This document shows positions 11,538-23,425 of a DNA stretch of 64,000 nucleotides, in pieces; position 1 is the stretch's first letter, and every line of letters begins with the position of its first letter. The translations under genes were made by a program, and so were the position numbers. The notes under the pieces were generated by a model, which did no database searches, was not told the origin of the DNA, and saw only the letters and a program-made list of their open reading frames with translations. The stretch covers positions 124,001 to 188,000 of the forward strand of contig JAKSZP010014525.1 in assembly GCA_022478985.1 (NCBI GenBank), written 5' to 3'. This DNA is from Massospora cicadina. Lineage: Eukaryota; Entomophthoromycota; Entomophthoromycetes; Entomophthorales; Entomophthoraceae.

Positions 11538-12571
11538 TCTGGTTAAAACCTTGTCAGCCTGCTCCAACTTTTTTTGTGCCCTGGGCCTCAGCAATCCTAC
11601 ATCCCATTCTCTTTTAAAATAACTTTCCTTGCATCCCTCTTCTGCGGGCCTGCATGGGACATCACCCCACTTCAAATGAATTCTCCTCTCCATGTGGAAC
11701 ACTGAGTGAAGAATTAGCATCAGTGGGAAAACCGCCCAGAGGGGTCGCCCTACTCCCCGCTTCACACAGAAATCACAAGGCCAAGCCGTTATGAACAATT
11801 TGATACCCAGGAGGCCCCCTACCATGGCCATAGTGGAATATCTGGACATGTTGGACATCCCCTACTCACTAAAGCTAAGAAAAACATCTGGAAGTACACC
11901 CATCACCCTCTTTTGCAGCTACAAGTTTGTTCCCATGTGTGGCGCTGCTTGAAATGTGTATACCATACTGATGAGCAATCAAATGCATCACACTCCTCAT
12001 GTGTTGTGTATGAGCAATATGGGACTTTGGTCCACTTCCTAGAAGAGTGCTCACCATTAAAAGAAATTTGGCGTGAGGTTTAGAGTCTAGCTTGCCAGGA
12101 GCAAACACAGACCTTCAGTCTCTCTAGAAAATTTTATCGTTGTTCTTGAATTCTCCTGTACAACCTTCCCTTTGGGCATTAATGGTAGCAATTGCTATGT
12201 GGATTATCTATACAGTTGACTTAAATGCTATTTCAGGCTATACTCCCACACTCCAGGAAGTTGTATGCCAATTCCAGTTGCACCTTATGGACCATTTTAC
12301 AGACATGTTTGGATATCTAACATCCTGTCATAGACAGTTGGTCTCATCCCGGTTACTGGTATGGTTCATAATTCAGACCCTTTCCTTTAACATGCTCAAT
12401 AGTGGCACAAGCCTCTACTCACGATACCCATCTTCCTTTATTTGGCGTTCCCTCTGGCAACAGGAGACAGCATCAGCTTCTCTGGTGTGCCCCTATCGTA
12501 TAATAGTGCTTGATTATTACATATTAGAAGTGACCATCTCATGGTTGGTCTTCCCCAAAATAGGGTATAAA
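11538..12571 (+). pseudogene. LINE-2 C-terminal region and 3' end
   Basis: Collinear with the end of LINE-1a: ..CALGL.., a stretch near 11,700 matching the 'MWSAEWKI' region, and a finger region near 11,990-12,060 (SSCVVYEQYGTLVHFLEECSPL, with the second Cys of CxxC replaced by Tyr but H and last C kept). The 171-codon open stretch at 12,140-12,655 covers the extreme C-terminus and runs across the TSD into LTR sequence. This zf-RVT-like finger is common at the end of LINE ORF2 proteins. Confidence 0.75.
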
Positions 12572-12999
12572 TATAACCTGTGCCTAAGCATTTTCTTTCT
12601 TAACCTGATACGGATGTTATGCATCTTGTTGCAAGACCTAAAAACTGCTTGGTAGTCAAAGAATGCAAAAATATGATCCTGATAAATATAAAACCATATC
12701 TGGAAGGATGGTCATTTGTAGAGATATCTTTTTCCAGAGGGTAGCTACGTTCAGTTAACCATAAGAAGAGTATGAAGAGCGAGCTGGTTAGCACTGGGAT
12801 TTTCAAATACTACAATGGGCTCATTTTTGCTACAATAGATCTTTTTTATTACTAAAAAGGGTTTTATTATTTTTTTGTTATATAAGTTACTGTCCTCAAA
12901 CAGTATTTGGTTGTTTTGTGTGTTAGAACCCTGTTAAGTTGAAATATAAAGCCCTAGGCTGATTCCCAAAGATAGTCTTATAATGGACTGGTCATTAAA

Positions 13000-13829
13000 T
13001 ATTGCCATAGCTCATCAAATCATGTTTGAACTACTTCATTCCACTCATTTCCCTTGTTCAGTCCTTTAACAATAAATTATTGATTTGGCAATCGCCACTA
13101 AGTCCTTGAAATTTAATTATAATATATGATCATCCTCAAAAGACTTGTACATCATTAATGCTCTTGGAACTGAAATCTACTTAATTGGTACACTCTCTGC
13201 TTTTGAAGTTGTAATCCTTTAAGTTTAGAATGAATATCATGTATTTAAACCTTTTAAAGGGTTACCTGGTTTAATACTTATAGATGACAGGTGCAAACAC
13301 TGACTCTTCTTTAAGATGCTCTAAGTGATTTATAATCATCTTACTAAAGACATCAATGTTATCAAAATACATCAACATGCATGAAAAATTAAATCACCTA
13401 AAGATGAAATCCATGGCCATCTAGAATGTAGCTGGTGCATTACAAAACCCTGCGCCATCCTAGTCAGCTGATAAAGTCTTTTTGCAGTTATATCACACAT
13501 TTCTTCTGGTCTCTCTTTAGCAACTCTACCTACCAATTACAAGATCAAGTCCATAGTGAAAACAAATTTCTTTTCACATAAATGATCTAGCTCGTTTTCT
13601 ATTATAGACAAAGAGTAGGGGCCGTTTTGGTATTTTTATTAAGAAACGCTAATCAATCACTACTTAATTACGGTATTCTTCTTTTTTACTATTGGTATTG
13701 AACTAGCCCATGGTCTTGAAGATGGTATAAGAAGCCCATTCTCAATAATCTTGTTGATTTCATCTATAATTTCATCTTTGGCAGCCTTAAATCTTCAAAC
13801 TGGCCTCATTTGTAACTGTTTGTATTTTA
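13000..13829 (-). pseudogene. Gypsy-2 reverse transcriptase remnant
   Basis: The minus strand encodes AAKDEIIDEINKIIENGL..PWASSIPIVKKKNTVIK (the 'I.K.LE.GLI.PS.SPW.SP...V.KK.G' entry of gypsy RT), then IENELDHL..KKFVFTMDL, a MAQGFVM..QLHSRW segment, and a catalytic box at 13,369-13,358 that reads YFDN instead of YxDD, followed by HLEHLKE. It is broken by stops. The upstream coding sequence lies beyond LINE-3 at 19,846 onward, ending RCATNVIQKVDS, which joins naturally when LINE-3 is removed. Confidence 0.75.
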
Positions 13830-13959
13830 CACTATCAACCTTTTTTTATCTTTAGGTGGTCCCAACCTAAAGGGGGATACACCGATCTTTATTTAATCAC
13901 GCCTGAGATCCTAAGAGCTTGAGGCGAAGGCAGGGGTAAGCGGAGGTGTCAAAAAGGGT

Positions 13960-14878
13960 GGGGGAAAGCTTTGCCAGTGCCAGGCGTCCACTTGAACTGA
14001 CCTATTGGCCCATGGCGACATGGTTAATACTCTCAGAGACATATCAAAATGAACCTGAAAGTGAGTGATCAAATGGGGCAGCGTCACAGAGTGGATTCAT
14101 GAGCGGCGCGAAGATATGAATTATGAATAGTCCATTTCACTGCACCAAATGCCAGGACCCTTAATGATTGGGAGCAATTGGGGAGTGAGATTTTGAACAT
14201 GAAGTCCTGAACTGGGTGCGCTACCCAGGGTTCTGCTCGCAGGAGTTTGCGGACCTTGCTCCAGAAAGGGGCTATGAGGGGGCAAGTAAAGAAGCGGTAG
14301 AGGTGGGTGTCTTTCAGCTCTACACATCGTGGGCAACCCTTGTTCTAGAAGATGGGACCAGTTCAATCCCCTGTCCTGTATGAGCAGTCTAGAACACGCC
14401 ACAGTGTATTTGAAAATTTTTCTGAGAGAACAGGATGGGTAACTTCCTTCCAGAGCTCCTTGAGGTCACAATCCACAGCGGGGGGTAAAAGTTTCAGGAG
14501 ACGAGGCTGCATAGGGGTCTGTCCAAAGGGTGGAGATGGGAGATAAATTATACCATTGTGGACCAGGGCGTGATGCTGTGGGCTGATCCCAGAGCCACTC
14601 CTTTTATAAGGGAAGGCGTGGTACACCCGTACTCCTGCCCTCTTAGATGCAAGGAGAGCCTGATTCCAGTAAAAACTTGATGAAGGTTTGAGGCGGTGGC
14701 CTGGATGGTTTGTTAGCCACTCTCCCACAGCTGTAGGTGAGGTTCGTGGGAGCCCTAGAGAGGTTGCTAAACCCTGGCGTAAGGCTGGAGCCCATTGCGG
14801 CATTGGAACCATATCCCATAAAATGATGGGCTTAAGGAACCCCATCAGGATTGAAGTGGCATGAGACCTAGTGTCCAA
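13960..14878 (-). pseudogene. LINE-3 ORF2 C-terminal region with zf-RVT-like finger
   Basis: A 171-codon open stretch (14,878-14,363) ends FSNTLWRVLDCSYRTGD, matching the 'WR.L...Y.T.D' sequence that precedes the terminal finger of many LINE ORF2 proteins. After a frameshift, the finger itself reads CPRCVELKDTHLYRFFTCP (about 14,331-14,275): CX2C..H..C intact. The sequence then runs into the 3' untranslated end. Such fingers are thought to help bind element RNA or the target. Confidence 0.82.
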
Positions 14879-14974
14879 AAGACCTAGGTCCCCCTCACTG
14901 CGGGGTTGGGATATTATGGTCAGAGCTGTGGGGTGGGTGGTTGGATCCCCATATCCAATAGCGAAGTATCACAT

Positions 14975-16045
14975 TCACCTTGTGTAGAAACTGTCCGTAA
15001 AGGGGCAGACATGAGCGAGAAACCATAGCTTTGATAGAAGAAAAACATTCGCCATCAGGGCTCGTCCCTGGGGAGTGATACGCTGGCAGCTCCAGCTAGC
15101 TACATGAGAGTTTATTACATTAAGCAAGCGGTCCTCATTATCCTTGATTGCAACCCCTTGTGGTGTGGTGAGGACACCTAGATGCCAAAAGGTGTCCCGG
15201 GTAGGTTTCAAACCAAAAGGTGGAGGAAAGGATGGGGTACCAACTTGCACTCTAACGGTTTTAGAAGCACTAACTTTTGCATTGGACGCCTTGGAGTAGC
15301 AATCCAGGGCCTTCATGGCCAGGTCTAGGTCCTTCTTACATCCAACTGCCAAAGCTGAGTCATCAGCAAAGGCTATAGTGCGGTGGGGGGTTTCCCAGGA
15401 ATCTGAATACCCACCAGTCGTTCCTGGAGTAAAACCAGAAGAGGATCCAAAGCTATGTTGAACAAGATTGGGCTCAGTGGATCCCCTTGCTGGAGACCCT
15501 GTTCAACCATAACCGCTGCTGTAAAGCCTGTTGGGGACAGTACTTTAGTGTGAAGCTGGGCGTAAAGAGCTGATCGCCATGTCCTAGCTTGTGGTGGTAT
15601 GTGGAGGTGGGTTAGGGAGGCGTCCAGATATTTCCAATTTACTCAATCATATGCTTTTTCCATATCCAGAAGCGCCACAAAACCATGTGTTTGAGATGAG
15701 TTAGCTGACAAGGTTGCCAAAAGCTCATTGTAATTGTTCCAAAGTGACCTCCCTGGGATAAAGCCATGTTGAGCTGGGTTTGGCGTGAAGCTGCCCACTT
15801 AGTCATGCGGTTTGCTGGAAGCTTAGTAAATAGTTTGTGGTCCGTGTAGAATAGTGATATTGGTCGCCAGTTTGCAAGGTCCTCTAGCTTGCTTTCTTAT
15901 GGATAAGGGTCATAATTGATCCTATTGAGTCAGTAATTACTCCCCCTTCTGCCAAGAGGGTCAAGAAGTTGGGCTGGAGGGCCTTTGTAACTGTGACGGG
16001 ATCCACTAGATACACCTTAAACGGGATACCATCTGGGCCTGAGGG
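14975..16045 (-). pseudogene. LINE-3 ORF2 reverse transcriptase remnant
   Basis: Minus-strand RT blocks: GPDGIPFKVYLV (16,035-16,000), ITDSIGSIMTLI.KK, NWRPISLF.TDHKLFTKL (15,880-15,830), GFIPG then FVALLDMEKAYD (15,685-15,650), QGLQQGDPLSPILFN (15,505-15,460), the catalytic FADD at 15,370-15,359 (intact), ASNAKVSASKT, and a thumb block FWHLGVLTTPQG (15,200-15,160). Frameshifts separate several blocks, and the last 125 codons (15,352-14,975) are open. FADD is kept, but the protein is not translatable as one chain. Confidence 0.88.
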
Positions 16046-16745
16046 CCTTCAGACGTGGGCTGTGGAGTAGAATGGCCATTACTTCTTGCTGTGTAATTGG
16101 TGCATGAAGTTCTTTATCCGCCAAGAAATTAACCATTGGTTCCAAAGCCCCTTCAATGAATTCATGAACATCTGCTGGGCTTACCCAGGAAGCTTTGAAG
16201 AGGGCTGAATAGTAACGATGGATCTCTTTAGTGATCTCCTCCTTATTTGTGGTGACAGTGGTCCCCACCCTCAAGGTTACAATCTCCTGATCCATTGAGC
16301 GGGCTTTCTGCTTCTGGTAAAAGAAACGGGTGGGCTGTTCCCACTGGGTGTAGTAAAGTGACGAGGTGAAGTTTGCTGCACGTTCTTCTTGCTCAGTAAG
16401 TTCCTGCTGGTATGTCTCGTGGGCCAATTCACAAGCCTCCAACCATTGAGAGGAAGGCACTGGGCGGCAATTCCTTTCAAGGTGTCTTATTCTAGATTCA
16501 GCACGTCTGACTTTAGCCTGAGCCGCTGTCATTCGAGCCTTAGCACAATTGTAGGCTACCTTTAGGATCCTTGCTTTTGTATCAGCCCATTTTTCTTGTA
16601 AAGTTCGAAAATGAGGTGAGGCCAGGTGCTCTGGCTCACAAATGGCTGCATTTATCTTCTCTCTTGCAAACTGGTTGTTCAAGAGTCCTGTAGCAATCCT
16701 TGGCCAAAACCTTCTTGATGGCATGAGGATTGTTGTCAGGAGCAC
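16017..16745 (-). pseudogene. LINE-3 ORF2 linker between endonuclease and RT
   Basis: A 242-codon open segment, charged and Ala/Arg/Glu-rich, predicted to be helical (TAAQAKVRRAESRIRHLE and QELTEQEERAANFTSSLYY), then WEQPTRFFYQKQKARS (the conserved 'G..NTKFFH..VK.R' pre-RT motif of LINEs) and HRYYSALFKASW ('YY..LF/Y' motif). It ends as the RT begins (LLHSPRLKA.. just before the GPDGIPFK block, which is reached by a frameshift). The open length suggests that decay here is moderate. Confidence 0.85.
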
Positions 16746-16777
16746 ACGAGGGATCTGTGATCACTTATAGTTTTATC

Positions 16778-17482
16778 TCAGGTTATGGGAGAGGACACTC
16801 GACCAACCAGCAATGGGCCCACTAGGGCCATATCAATCCGTGAAGCTGATGTGGATCTCTGACCTGGACCTTGGATCCGAGACGTACAGCCAAGTCCAGA
16901 TGCTGAGGGGGAGGGCATCCATGAAACCACTTGACCTGAGGAAATTTTGAAGCCGAGCTGTACCTCATCTGTCTTGTGTGGCAGAAGGAAAGGTGTCACA
17001 CACCCGACTTAATATTGTGTTGAAATACCCCATCAGCACTGTATTTCCTGGGAGTTGTAGTAGAGCAAGTTCTTCTAAAAGACAGTCCTTCTCTTGACCT
17101 GCATTTGGAAGGTATATGCTTGCAACAAAGAAGGAGAACTCAGGGGTTGATATTTTAGCCAATATAAGGCAATCATCAATATGTTTCAAAAATTGGTGGG
17201 TTTTCACCTGGGGGGTTGAGGATAATAAGGGCCACATAGTGTGTCCAACAGGAGTTACCTCCAAATTGGTCATTCCATGCTACAAAATCAGAGGGGGACA
17301 TGAGGCTCCTGGACAGCTTTAATATCTATGCGAGTCAACCTGAAGTTGCGGAATAAGCAGGCTCTCCACTTGTAATTCTGCAGCCCATTAGAGCTAATGG
17401 ACTGCAGGGTCAGAGTGCCCCTTTGGGGCCTCATAGCTGTCCCCCTCCATATCCTGGGGGTTACCAGAGCTTCCGCCTGCAT
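16778..17482 (-). pseudogene. LINE-3 ORF2 endonuclease domain remnant
   Basis: The ORF2 start overlaps the end of ORF1 in another frame (ATG at 17,482, overlap about 89 bp). APE-type motifs: DIKAVQEPHVPL (catalytic Glu region, near 17,315-17,288), VASIYLPNAGQ (near 17,130), and LMGYFNTI (near 17,030), where the usual GDFN is GYFN, removing a catalytic Asp. The stretch beyond (16,999-16,778) is in another frame and should carry the final SDH motif, which I could not find intact. In live LINEs this domain makes the first-strand nick. Confidence 0.78.
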
Positions 17483-19749
17483 CTGTAAGGCTGCTCATTT
17501 TTAGTCCATGAGCTTGACTCTTTGCAGCAATCCATGCTGATCGACAAGGAGGAGGATTATCATGAGTTGATGGGGCTGAGGAGCCTGTAAGCCAGCTCAA
17601 GATACTTCCCCCGCTGCTTTGCACAGGAGTATCTTGAGAATGCTCCATAGACTCCTCCATTTGTGCATCATCTGATGTATCAGAGTCCAGAGTCACCTCC
17701 TTCAGTACTGAGAATTGCGCCTGAGTTGCAATACCCATAGATGGTGGGGGCGGCAATGACTTGGTGCCTCCACCCTGACTTGGGGTACTCCATACCTGTT
17801 CCACCCTTGAAAATTCTGTATTACTGAATAGGCTTTAGATGCCACCTCTGGGCTGGCTTCCTCTGTGTTAGCTTGATGAGAAGCAGATTTGCGCTTATTT
17901 TGGGCTGGTGAAGGGTCTGGCAATCTAAAAGGGGTTCCCATAGGTAGAGGGTTTTCCGCACCAAGGGAATAAAGTTGTGCTACTGGCTGTGCCTTCTCAA
18001 CTGCTACATGAAGGGTAGAGGGGTGAGATCCTGTATGGGCACCCAGTGGGTTGGTTGTGGGATTGCCGCTGCTTCTGTATGGGAGCGTTTCTTACCTGTC
18101 GCAGGGATTGGCTACTAGATGAGAGAGCTTGTTTATGAGCAGTAAAACTAATATATAGGTGGCCCAAAGAATTACACCATGGGCAATGTGGTCGTGCCTG
18201 GTCTGGATCAACAAAAATGATTTCAAAACAGGATCCAATGACTGCAACACGTGGGATAACCTACATGTTGTGGGCCACCATTGGGTTGGAGATAAATGAA
18301 GCCCTAGCAATATGAGCCCTCTGGGTTGGGGCATAATAGGCTGGTGCGCACAGGTCTACTGATAGAACTGACCCAAATTCCATCAATCCTTGATGAAGCG
18401 CAAGCTCAAGGGATTCTGAGTCCACTGTAGTTGGAAGATTTGAGAAAGTTACCCATGAAATTTTCTCAAAGTTAGATCTAGTTTTCAGCACATGAAGAGA
18501 GCCATGCGGAATCTCAATTTTAACTGAGGCTGCATGATCTGCATCTGCTGCAGTTGTAAACCCTACATCAATATAGTAGCTTTCCACCACTTCATGAATA
18601 GTGGTGTTAGCTGTAAAAGCTCTTTCCCTGGCTTCAAAATAACTAAAATAATCCCGTGCATAAAACTCAACAGAATTATGCCTATAGTAGACTCTAACTT
18701 CATGAGCAAGAGTGGACCTAGGGAGTGCACATTGTGAGCGAGTTTCTGCCAATCTTTTCCTCAATTCATCCACAAAAGCAGCTTCACGAGGGTCTTTGTT
18801 GGGTGGTGCAGGCACTAGTTTTTTCTGCAATGCGCCTGAGGCATCCTTCACTCGCTTATTTTTGTTCACATTTAAATTTAAATTTAAAAGTAATTTAGTG
18901 GATTCCCCATGGGGGGAATCTCAGACGGAGGCGCTGGCATTCCTCTGGATTTATGCGCTGGCCCCAGCTGGGCCTTCCCAGTAGGTACCTGAATTTTTGC
19001 AGGTTTGGTAGTCTTACCATGTTTAGTTTATTCCCTGCCAATTGATTGGATAATTCTGGCTCATCATCAAACCAATCTATTACTCCCGCCTTCATCTGAC
19101 CATCAGCAGATACTGGTAAGGATTTTTCAGCTGGTTGATTGGCTAATTGGCTAGTCCCATTTGAATTTTGATGTTGATTTTGATTTTGATGAACATTACA
19201 GCTAACTAATTCACCACTCACTGTTGACTCAGTTGATGCGCGTTGGTTACCTTCCAAACCATTAAAATGATGACCAACTGATTCACCAAATACTGTAGAT
19301 TCAGTTTGGCCGCTTTGGGTAATGTTAAAAGTGAAAAAAAGATGACCAACTGATTCAACACTTTTGACGATTCGGTTTGGGTATCCCAGGCTGATTTCCG
19401 AAGTGGAGGCAGTTGGCAAAGCCAAACAAACCCCATGTGAGGTATTGGGAGCTTCAATACTCCCTACTACTGTGGTTAGAACCTTAGATGTGCCTCCAGG
19501 GTGTGGCGCACTAATTGGGTGACCCTCAGTCAACATAGAGTTGACTGGGGTAGGCTGTACAGTGGTGGTATCATTTTTAATCCCACCATGGTTTATTAAA
19601 AGTTGGTCTGCTTCTGCTTTTGCAGTTGCAGTTTGGGAGCGGGTTGTATGGGTCGACGCACAAGTTGGCAGCTGAGGGTTCTGTGATTTGGGGTGAGTTT
19701 GAGTGAATTCTGAAGTATCAGAGGTGCGTTCAGTGGATTTTACCACCAT
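17394..19749 (-). pseudogene. LINE-3 ORF1 remnant
   Basis: The first 284 codons from the ATG at 19,749 are open: a Ser/Thr/Gln-rich, low-complexity N-terminus containing a QNQNQHQN run. After a frameshift a 202-codon open part (18,869-18,261) holds an RRM-like region (..KISWVTFSNLPTTVDSESL..). A knuckle follows at 18,185-18,144: CPWCNSLGHLYISF, a CX2CX4HX4C pattern whose last Cys is now Phe. The acidic C-terminal part (17,804-17,394, DSDTSDDAQMEESMEH) overlaps the start of ORF2. In LINEs this protein binds element RNA; this copy is broken by at least two frameshifts. Confidence 0.82.
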
Positions 19750-19845
19750 TATTTGTTAGATTTATTAAGCTAAATTTCTGGTTGATTGTAATACTTGAAT
19801 TTTGAAATTTAGCGGTGAAAGAAAAGTCTCCACTATCAACCTTTT

Positions 19846-21781
19846 GTATTACATTTGTTGCACATCTGTGGTTATTATCATCCTGGGTGAATATTGTACA
19901 ATTTTTCAAATAAGTATAGTACTTCACCTTTATGATACTCTGTTAATTTATCCTGCCGATTATAATCCACCAATAAATAAACGTTTTCAATAGGACTTTC
20001 TTGTAATCACAATCTGGATAATGTCCCAAAACCATAATATTCCAAATTTCCAAAATCAGGATTAGATTGGTTAAATAAATGATTTGATTCTTCAACAACT
20101 GAATTGGATCTTGTCCTTGATCAGTATCAGCACTTGAATCTCCTCATGACCTGGGATCAGGATTTCTGGAGCTACCCAGGGCTAAATCTTAGACTCCTCC
20201 ATGGGTTTCTGTTTTTCATATTATTGTTCTGGCTTTTGTAGTAAGCCCTGTGTTAATCTATATTTGCGTTACCCAGTGGAGCACCTGTTGAATATTTTAC
20301 TCATAAAGATATTCACCAAATCACATAAAAATGAGTCGGCATTTTTTGGCTTTTTCTTCCAACTAGTCTGTATTGTATTAAAATAATGGCATCCTTATTA
20401 ATAAAGTTCACAAAACTGTTCTTCTTTATCAACTAAGTATCTTTTGATGGCAGACCAAAGACAAAGTTTGACTCAGAATGGTCAAAATTTTTCTTCAAAG
20501 TTGCATTTAACACCATATATCCTTAGAAATATTGTCTCAATAAGGCTATTATCTTTCTGACTTTATAATACTATAGCAGGCGCTAAAACAACCAATAAGT
20601 AAAACCAGAGAAGTTTGCACTATAGGTTCCACAGGAGACTGCTGTAGTAGGACCAGGCGTCACATATTCCTACTTGTGCTCCAAATTCGGCTAAATTTTT
20701 ATTTATTTTACCGATTTGGCAAAAGCAATGCTAATGGGCCCATTATCATTTATTGCTCTCACTTTGACTCAATAAACTAAGTTGTCCGCATATGTGCACT
20801 CATAGTATTGTAACATATCATTCAATGAATGAAAAGTGTCATCAGATGCTGAGTCTTACGTTTGAATTAATTTTGTTGACATATTGGGGAAGTAATCCTT
20901 AGTGGTATTAATTGGGATTTTTGCATTGACATGACCAAGGTTTGTCTTAATCTCTCATCATTAATTTTTGGCATATCTTGCTTTCTTGATAGTTAATGTG
21001 CATATGGTCAAATGACCTCTTTAACAATTCCTGGTTTGATAATCTTTTCTTTTTGTCTGGCAGTAGCATAAATATTTGGGTTTAATACTTGGTAGAGAAG
21101 AGCTAATACAACATCATCCACAAAAAATGAAGAAGTCTATCTTCTCTTAAGGTTTAACCTGTTGAACTGGGCTATCTTCATATATAGATTATTTCTTAAA
21201 TAAACATTAAGGACTTTTCCCATTTCCTTGATTGCTTCTCCTCTTGTGGATGAACTATATTCACCAGTTACTTAGGGTTTTTTACCCAAGTATTGGGAGG
21301 CATAATGTCCAATTTCTCTGCAATAATTTCAGGCAATTTGTGGCTTATTATTTATCCCTTTCTTATTATTGAATCTTATCCCCATTCGTTCATGATTCAT
21401 GAACTCCTTAATATTCTCATTAGGATTTCTCAAATTTTAATTACTGGTAAGACTAGTCCTGAATTTTTGTTTGGGGGCATCAAACTTTAACCCACATCTT
21501 AATGTATACTACCATTTGCAAGGCAGAAGTCTAATTTTGCAAATTCTGAAACCATGGCTCAATGCAATTTACATAGAATCTGAGTGCCAATTGCAGGTAA
21601 TGAAAGAGTTATAATTAGTCAATTCTTTCGCGCATGTCAATATATGTGCCTCTTAGTGGAACCATTTGACAAAAGCAGTCAGAGATTATACCTTTTAGAA
21701 CTGTTGCTCATAAATTTTTATTTACAAGTACCCATTCATTATGGGCTACCAAACCCATCCATTATCACATTTTACCATCTC
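19846..21781 (-). pseudogene. Gypsy-2 gag to protease region, with decayed zinc knuckle
   Basis: Minus-strand remnants of gag and the gag-pol junction. At 21,331-21,290 the translation shows a nucleocapsid knuckle CX2CX4HX4C in which the first Cys codon has become TGA and the last Cys has become Tyr, leaving NYCREIGHYASQ between. The rest is AT-rich, with no long open frame and no clear protease motif. The left end (MKYYTYLKN..RCATNVIQK, 19,927 leftwards) is the start of the RT region cut by LINE-3. Confidence 0.55.
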
Positions 21782-22170
21782 CATAGGTCCAAGTGTCTTT
21801 TTTAGCACTAGTGGTGCCCAACCCAAAAGGGGTCCACCACCACGCTTTTTTATTTGCAAATGGGCCAAAAAAGGGAGTTTTTAGAAATAGAATAAAATTC
21901 CTAATATGGCACCTCAGCACTTTTCTCTCTCGTTGTAATCACTTTTGCAACATGTATTCAATTCAAGTCTGGAAAAAATTTGATAATCTCACCGAGGAGA
22001 TTAGTTGACGCCCATGTTGGGGAGCAGTTGAGCAAGTAATGTAAGGGCACAGGTGTTGGCCCCATGACATCCAAAGTTCGCAAACGCCTAAGTGATCCCA
22101 GAGGAATAGATAAACTTAACAAAAAACTGTCAGTAACCATTTACCCGGAAATTTTAGCTTAACAAGCGCG

Positions 22171-23390
22171 ATGCAACCAGTACATCAATATACTACACTC
22201 CCAACCACTCTTGTTGGTGGAACACATAGTATGGGTATTCCTGGATATTCAGCAGACAGCACATTGGGAAAGTTTTGTGGGGATGTACACACTCATTTCC
22301 CAAATGCAGTGTATGACGCACCTCATTCCATACCACATGGTTGGCTGGATCTAGGTTTTGAGAGCAAGGAAGCAGCGGATGAAGCTGCAATGGTGCACGT
22401 TGTAGAAGACCTCCCAGATGGTCAGCGGGTCATCAAAACTAAGCGCACTCATTGGACAAAATCACATAATTTTTGTCACTTTCAACTTTCTTCCCACTAC
22501 AGTCAAATGCACCGTACTTGAATAACATCTGAAGGCTGGGCTCACCATATACGGCGAAATACAATCCTTTAAATATGCAGAGCTTCACACTAATGCTAAA
22601 CAAGTGCACCGGCAAAGCAATTGCAGTCTTAACCTCAGCCAAGGGGATAGTGAAGGATCTAACCCAAATCCTGCATACCATTTTTGTCAACATCGAAAGG
22701 CATGCCACCCACCCTTTCAGTGTCACCGTGGACTGTGCACCTCCCATCTGCGCCTTCTGTAGCGCTTTTGGCCACAAGGCACACACCTGCCCCTCCAAGG
22801 AGGGCATTACAATCCAAGAAATTCCCTTAGATTCACTGTGTGGAGGTGAAGCCCACTATGAACTGACCGTTTATACAAAGGCAGCCTTCCCATGGGGAGC
22901 GCTGGGATGCTACTTACTAGTAAAGCCAATATCCCCTCAAGAGTGGAAGAAGGCCAAGCAGGCCAGCAAGGCGGTGGCCAAGGAGGCGTCCAAGACCACT
23001 TCTGCTATCCCGCCCTCCCAGCTCCAGGAGGACATCGTGACTTTCATGGTGGAAGCAGCTTGAAAATCCCTTGACCAATCAGATTGGGACTTCCAAGCCA
23101 ATTGGGCCGACCAAGCTGAAATCCCGATGGGTGAGTTGGTTTCACCTGACCAATGTGCCAAGCATCGCTTGAAACTGAATCTGTCTCCAACTTTCCTGCT
23201 GACATTTCACTTCCAAGTGATGGTGCACCACAAATGCATGCACCACAAAAATCTTGTCCTGCTGCGGGGAAAAAAGTGAGGGAAAAAGCCAATGCAAACC
23301 CAACTGCTAAGGATACTCATACCGCCAATTATGTAGTATCACATACCCAAGGCGCCAAAAAGCGCCGTGAAGAACAAGAGAACGCTTAAG
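22171..23390 (+). pseudogene. LINE-1a ORF1 remnant (RNA-binding protein with CCHC knuckle)
   Basis: The first 116 codons from the ATG at 22,171 carry GKFCGDVHTHFPNAVYDAP and DLPDGQRVIKTKRTHW. A frameshift near 22,500 leads to the second part (22,575-23,063): GKAIAVLTSAKGIVKD, then the knuckle CAFCSAFGHKAHTC at 22,749-22,790 (CX2CX4HX4C, intact) and a lysine/alanine-rich basic stretch (EWKKAKQASKAVAKEASK). A stop at 23,061 precedes a further KKRREEQENA basic tail ending at 23,389. It is homologous to ORF1 of LINE-4, which is still open through the knuckle. Confidence 0.88.
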
Positions 23391-23425
23391 GGCTCGGGTG
23401 CTCTTCCCCTCACACCTAAGGTGCG

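Larger units (their letters stand above)
6295..12571 (+). mobile_element. LINE-2, old full-length copy of the LINE-1 family
   Basis: Flanked by a perfect 16-bp TSD, TATAACCTGTGCCTAA, at 6,279-6,294 and 12,572-12,587. It starts with the family 5' end (ACTTTTCTCTCTCATTGCAATC) and carries ORF1, endonuclease, RT and C-terminal region in order. It is 6,277 bp long; removing a foreign insert of about 1 kb (10,525-11,537) gives about 5.26 kb, the same as LINE-1a (5,253 bp). Numerous stops and frameshifts, and the loss of RT catalytic residues, show it is an old dead copy. Its 3' tail is worn: ..TGGTTGGTCTTCCCC instead of CCTGGTCAGCTTTCCCC. Confidence 0.9.
5881..12971 (+). repeat. 3' LTR of Gypsy-1, split by LINE-2
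   Basis: The LTR begins TGTTGTAATTGG at 5,881 right after the polypurine run and contains a TATA-like TATAAA (6,015-6,020) and AATAAA (6,040-6,045). It is interrupted at 6,294 by LINE-2 and resumes at 12,588. The resumed part matches the 5' LTR piece at the left edge of the window and ends near 12,971. Without the insert the LTR is about 800 bp. The right boundary is approximate because the two LTR copies are strongly diverged. Confidence 0.6.
13845..19830 (-). mobile_element. LINE-3, full-length LINE nested in Gypsy-2 RT
   Basis: A 5,986-bp minus-strand LINE flanked by a perfect 15-bp TSD, CACTATCAACCTTTT, at 13,830-13,844 and 19,831-19,845. It begins ACTTTTCTTTCACCGC and has ORF1, an overlapping ORF2 with endonuclease, linker, RT and C-terminal finger, and a 3' terminus ..CCCCCTTTAGGTTGGGACC then ACCTAAAGATAAAAA. 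That tail resembles the B1 half-LINE tail (GGTTGGGCACCACTAGTGCT then A's), and the start resembles the B1 start (CTTTCTTTCAC). LINE-3 or a close relative is therefore the likely provider of the machinery that moved B1. This copy is broken by stops. Confidence 0.92.
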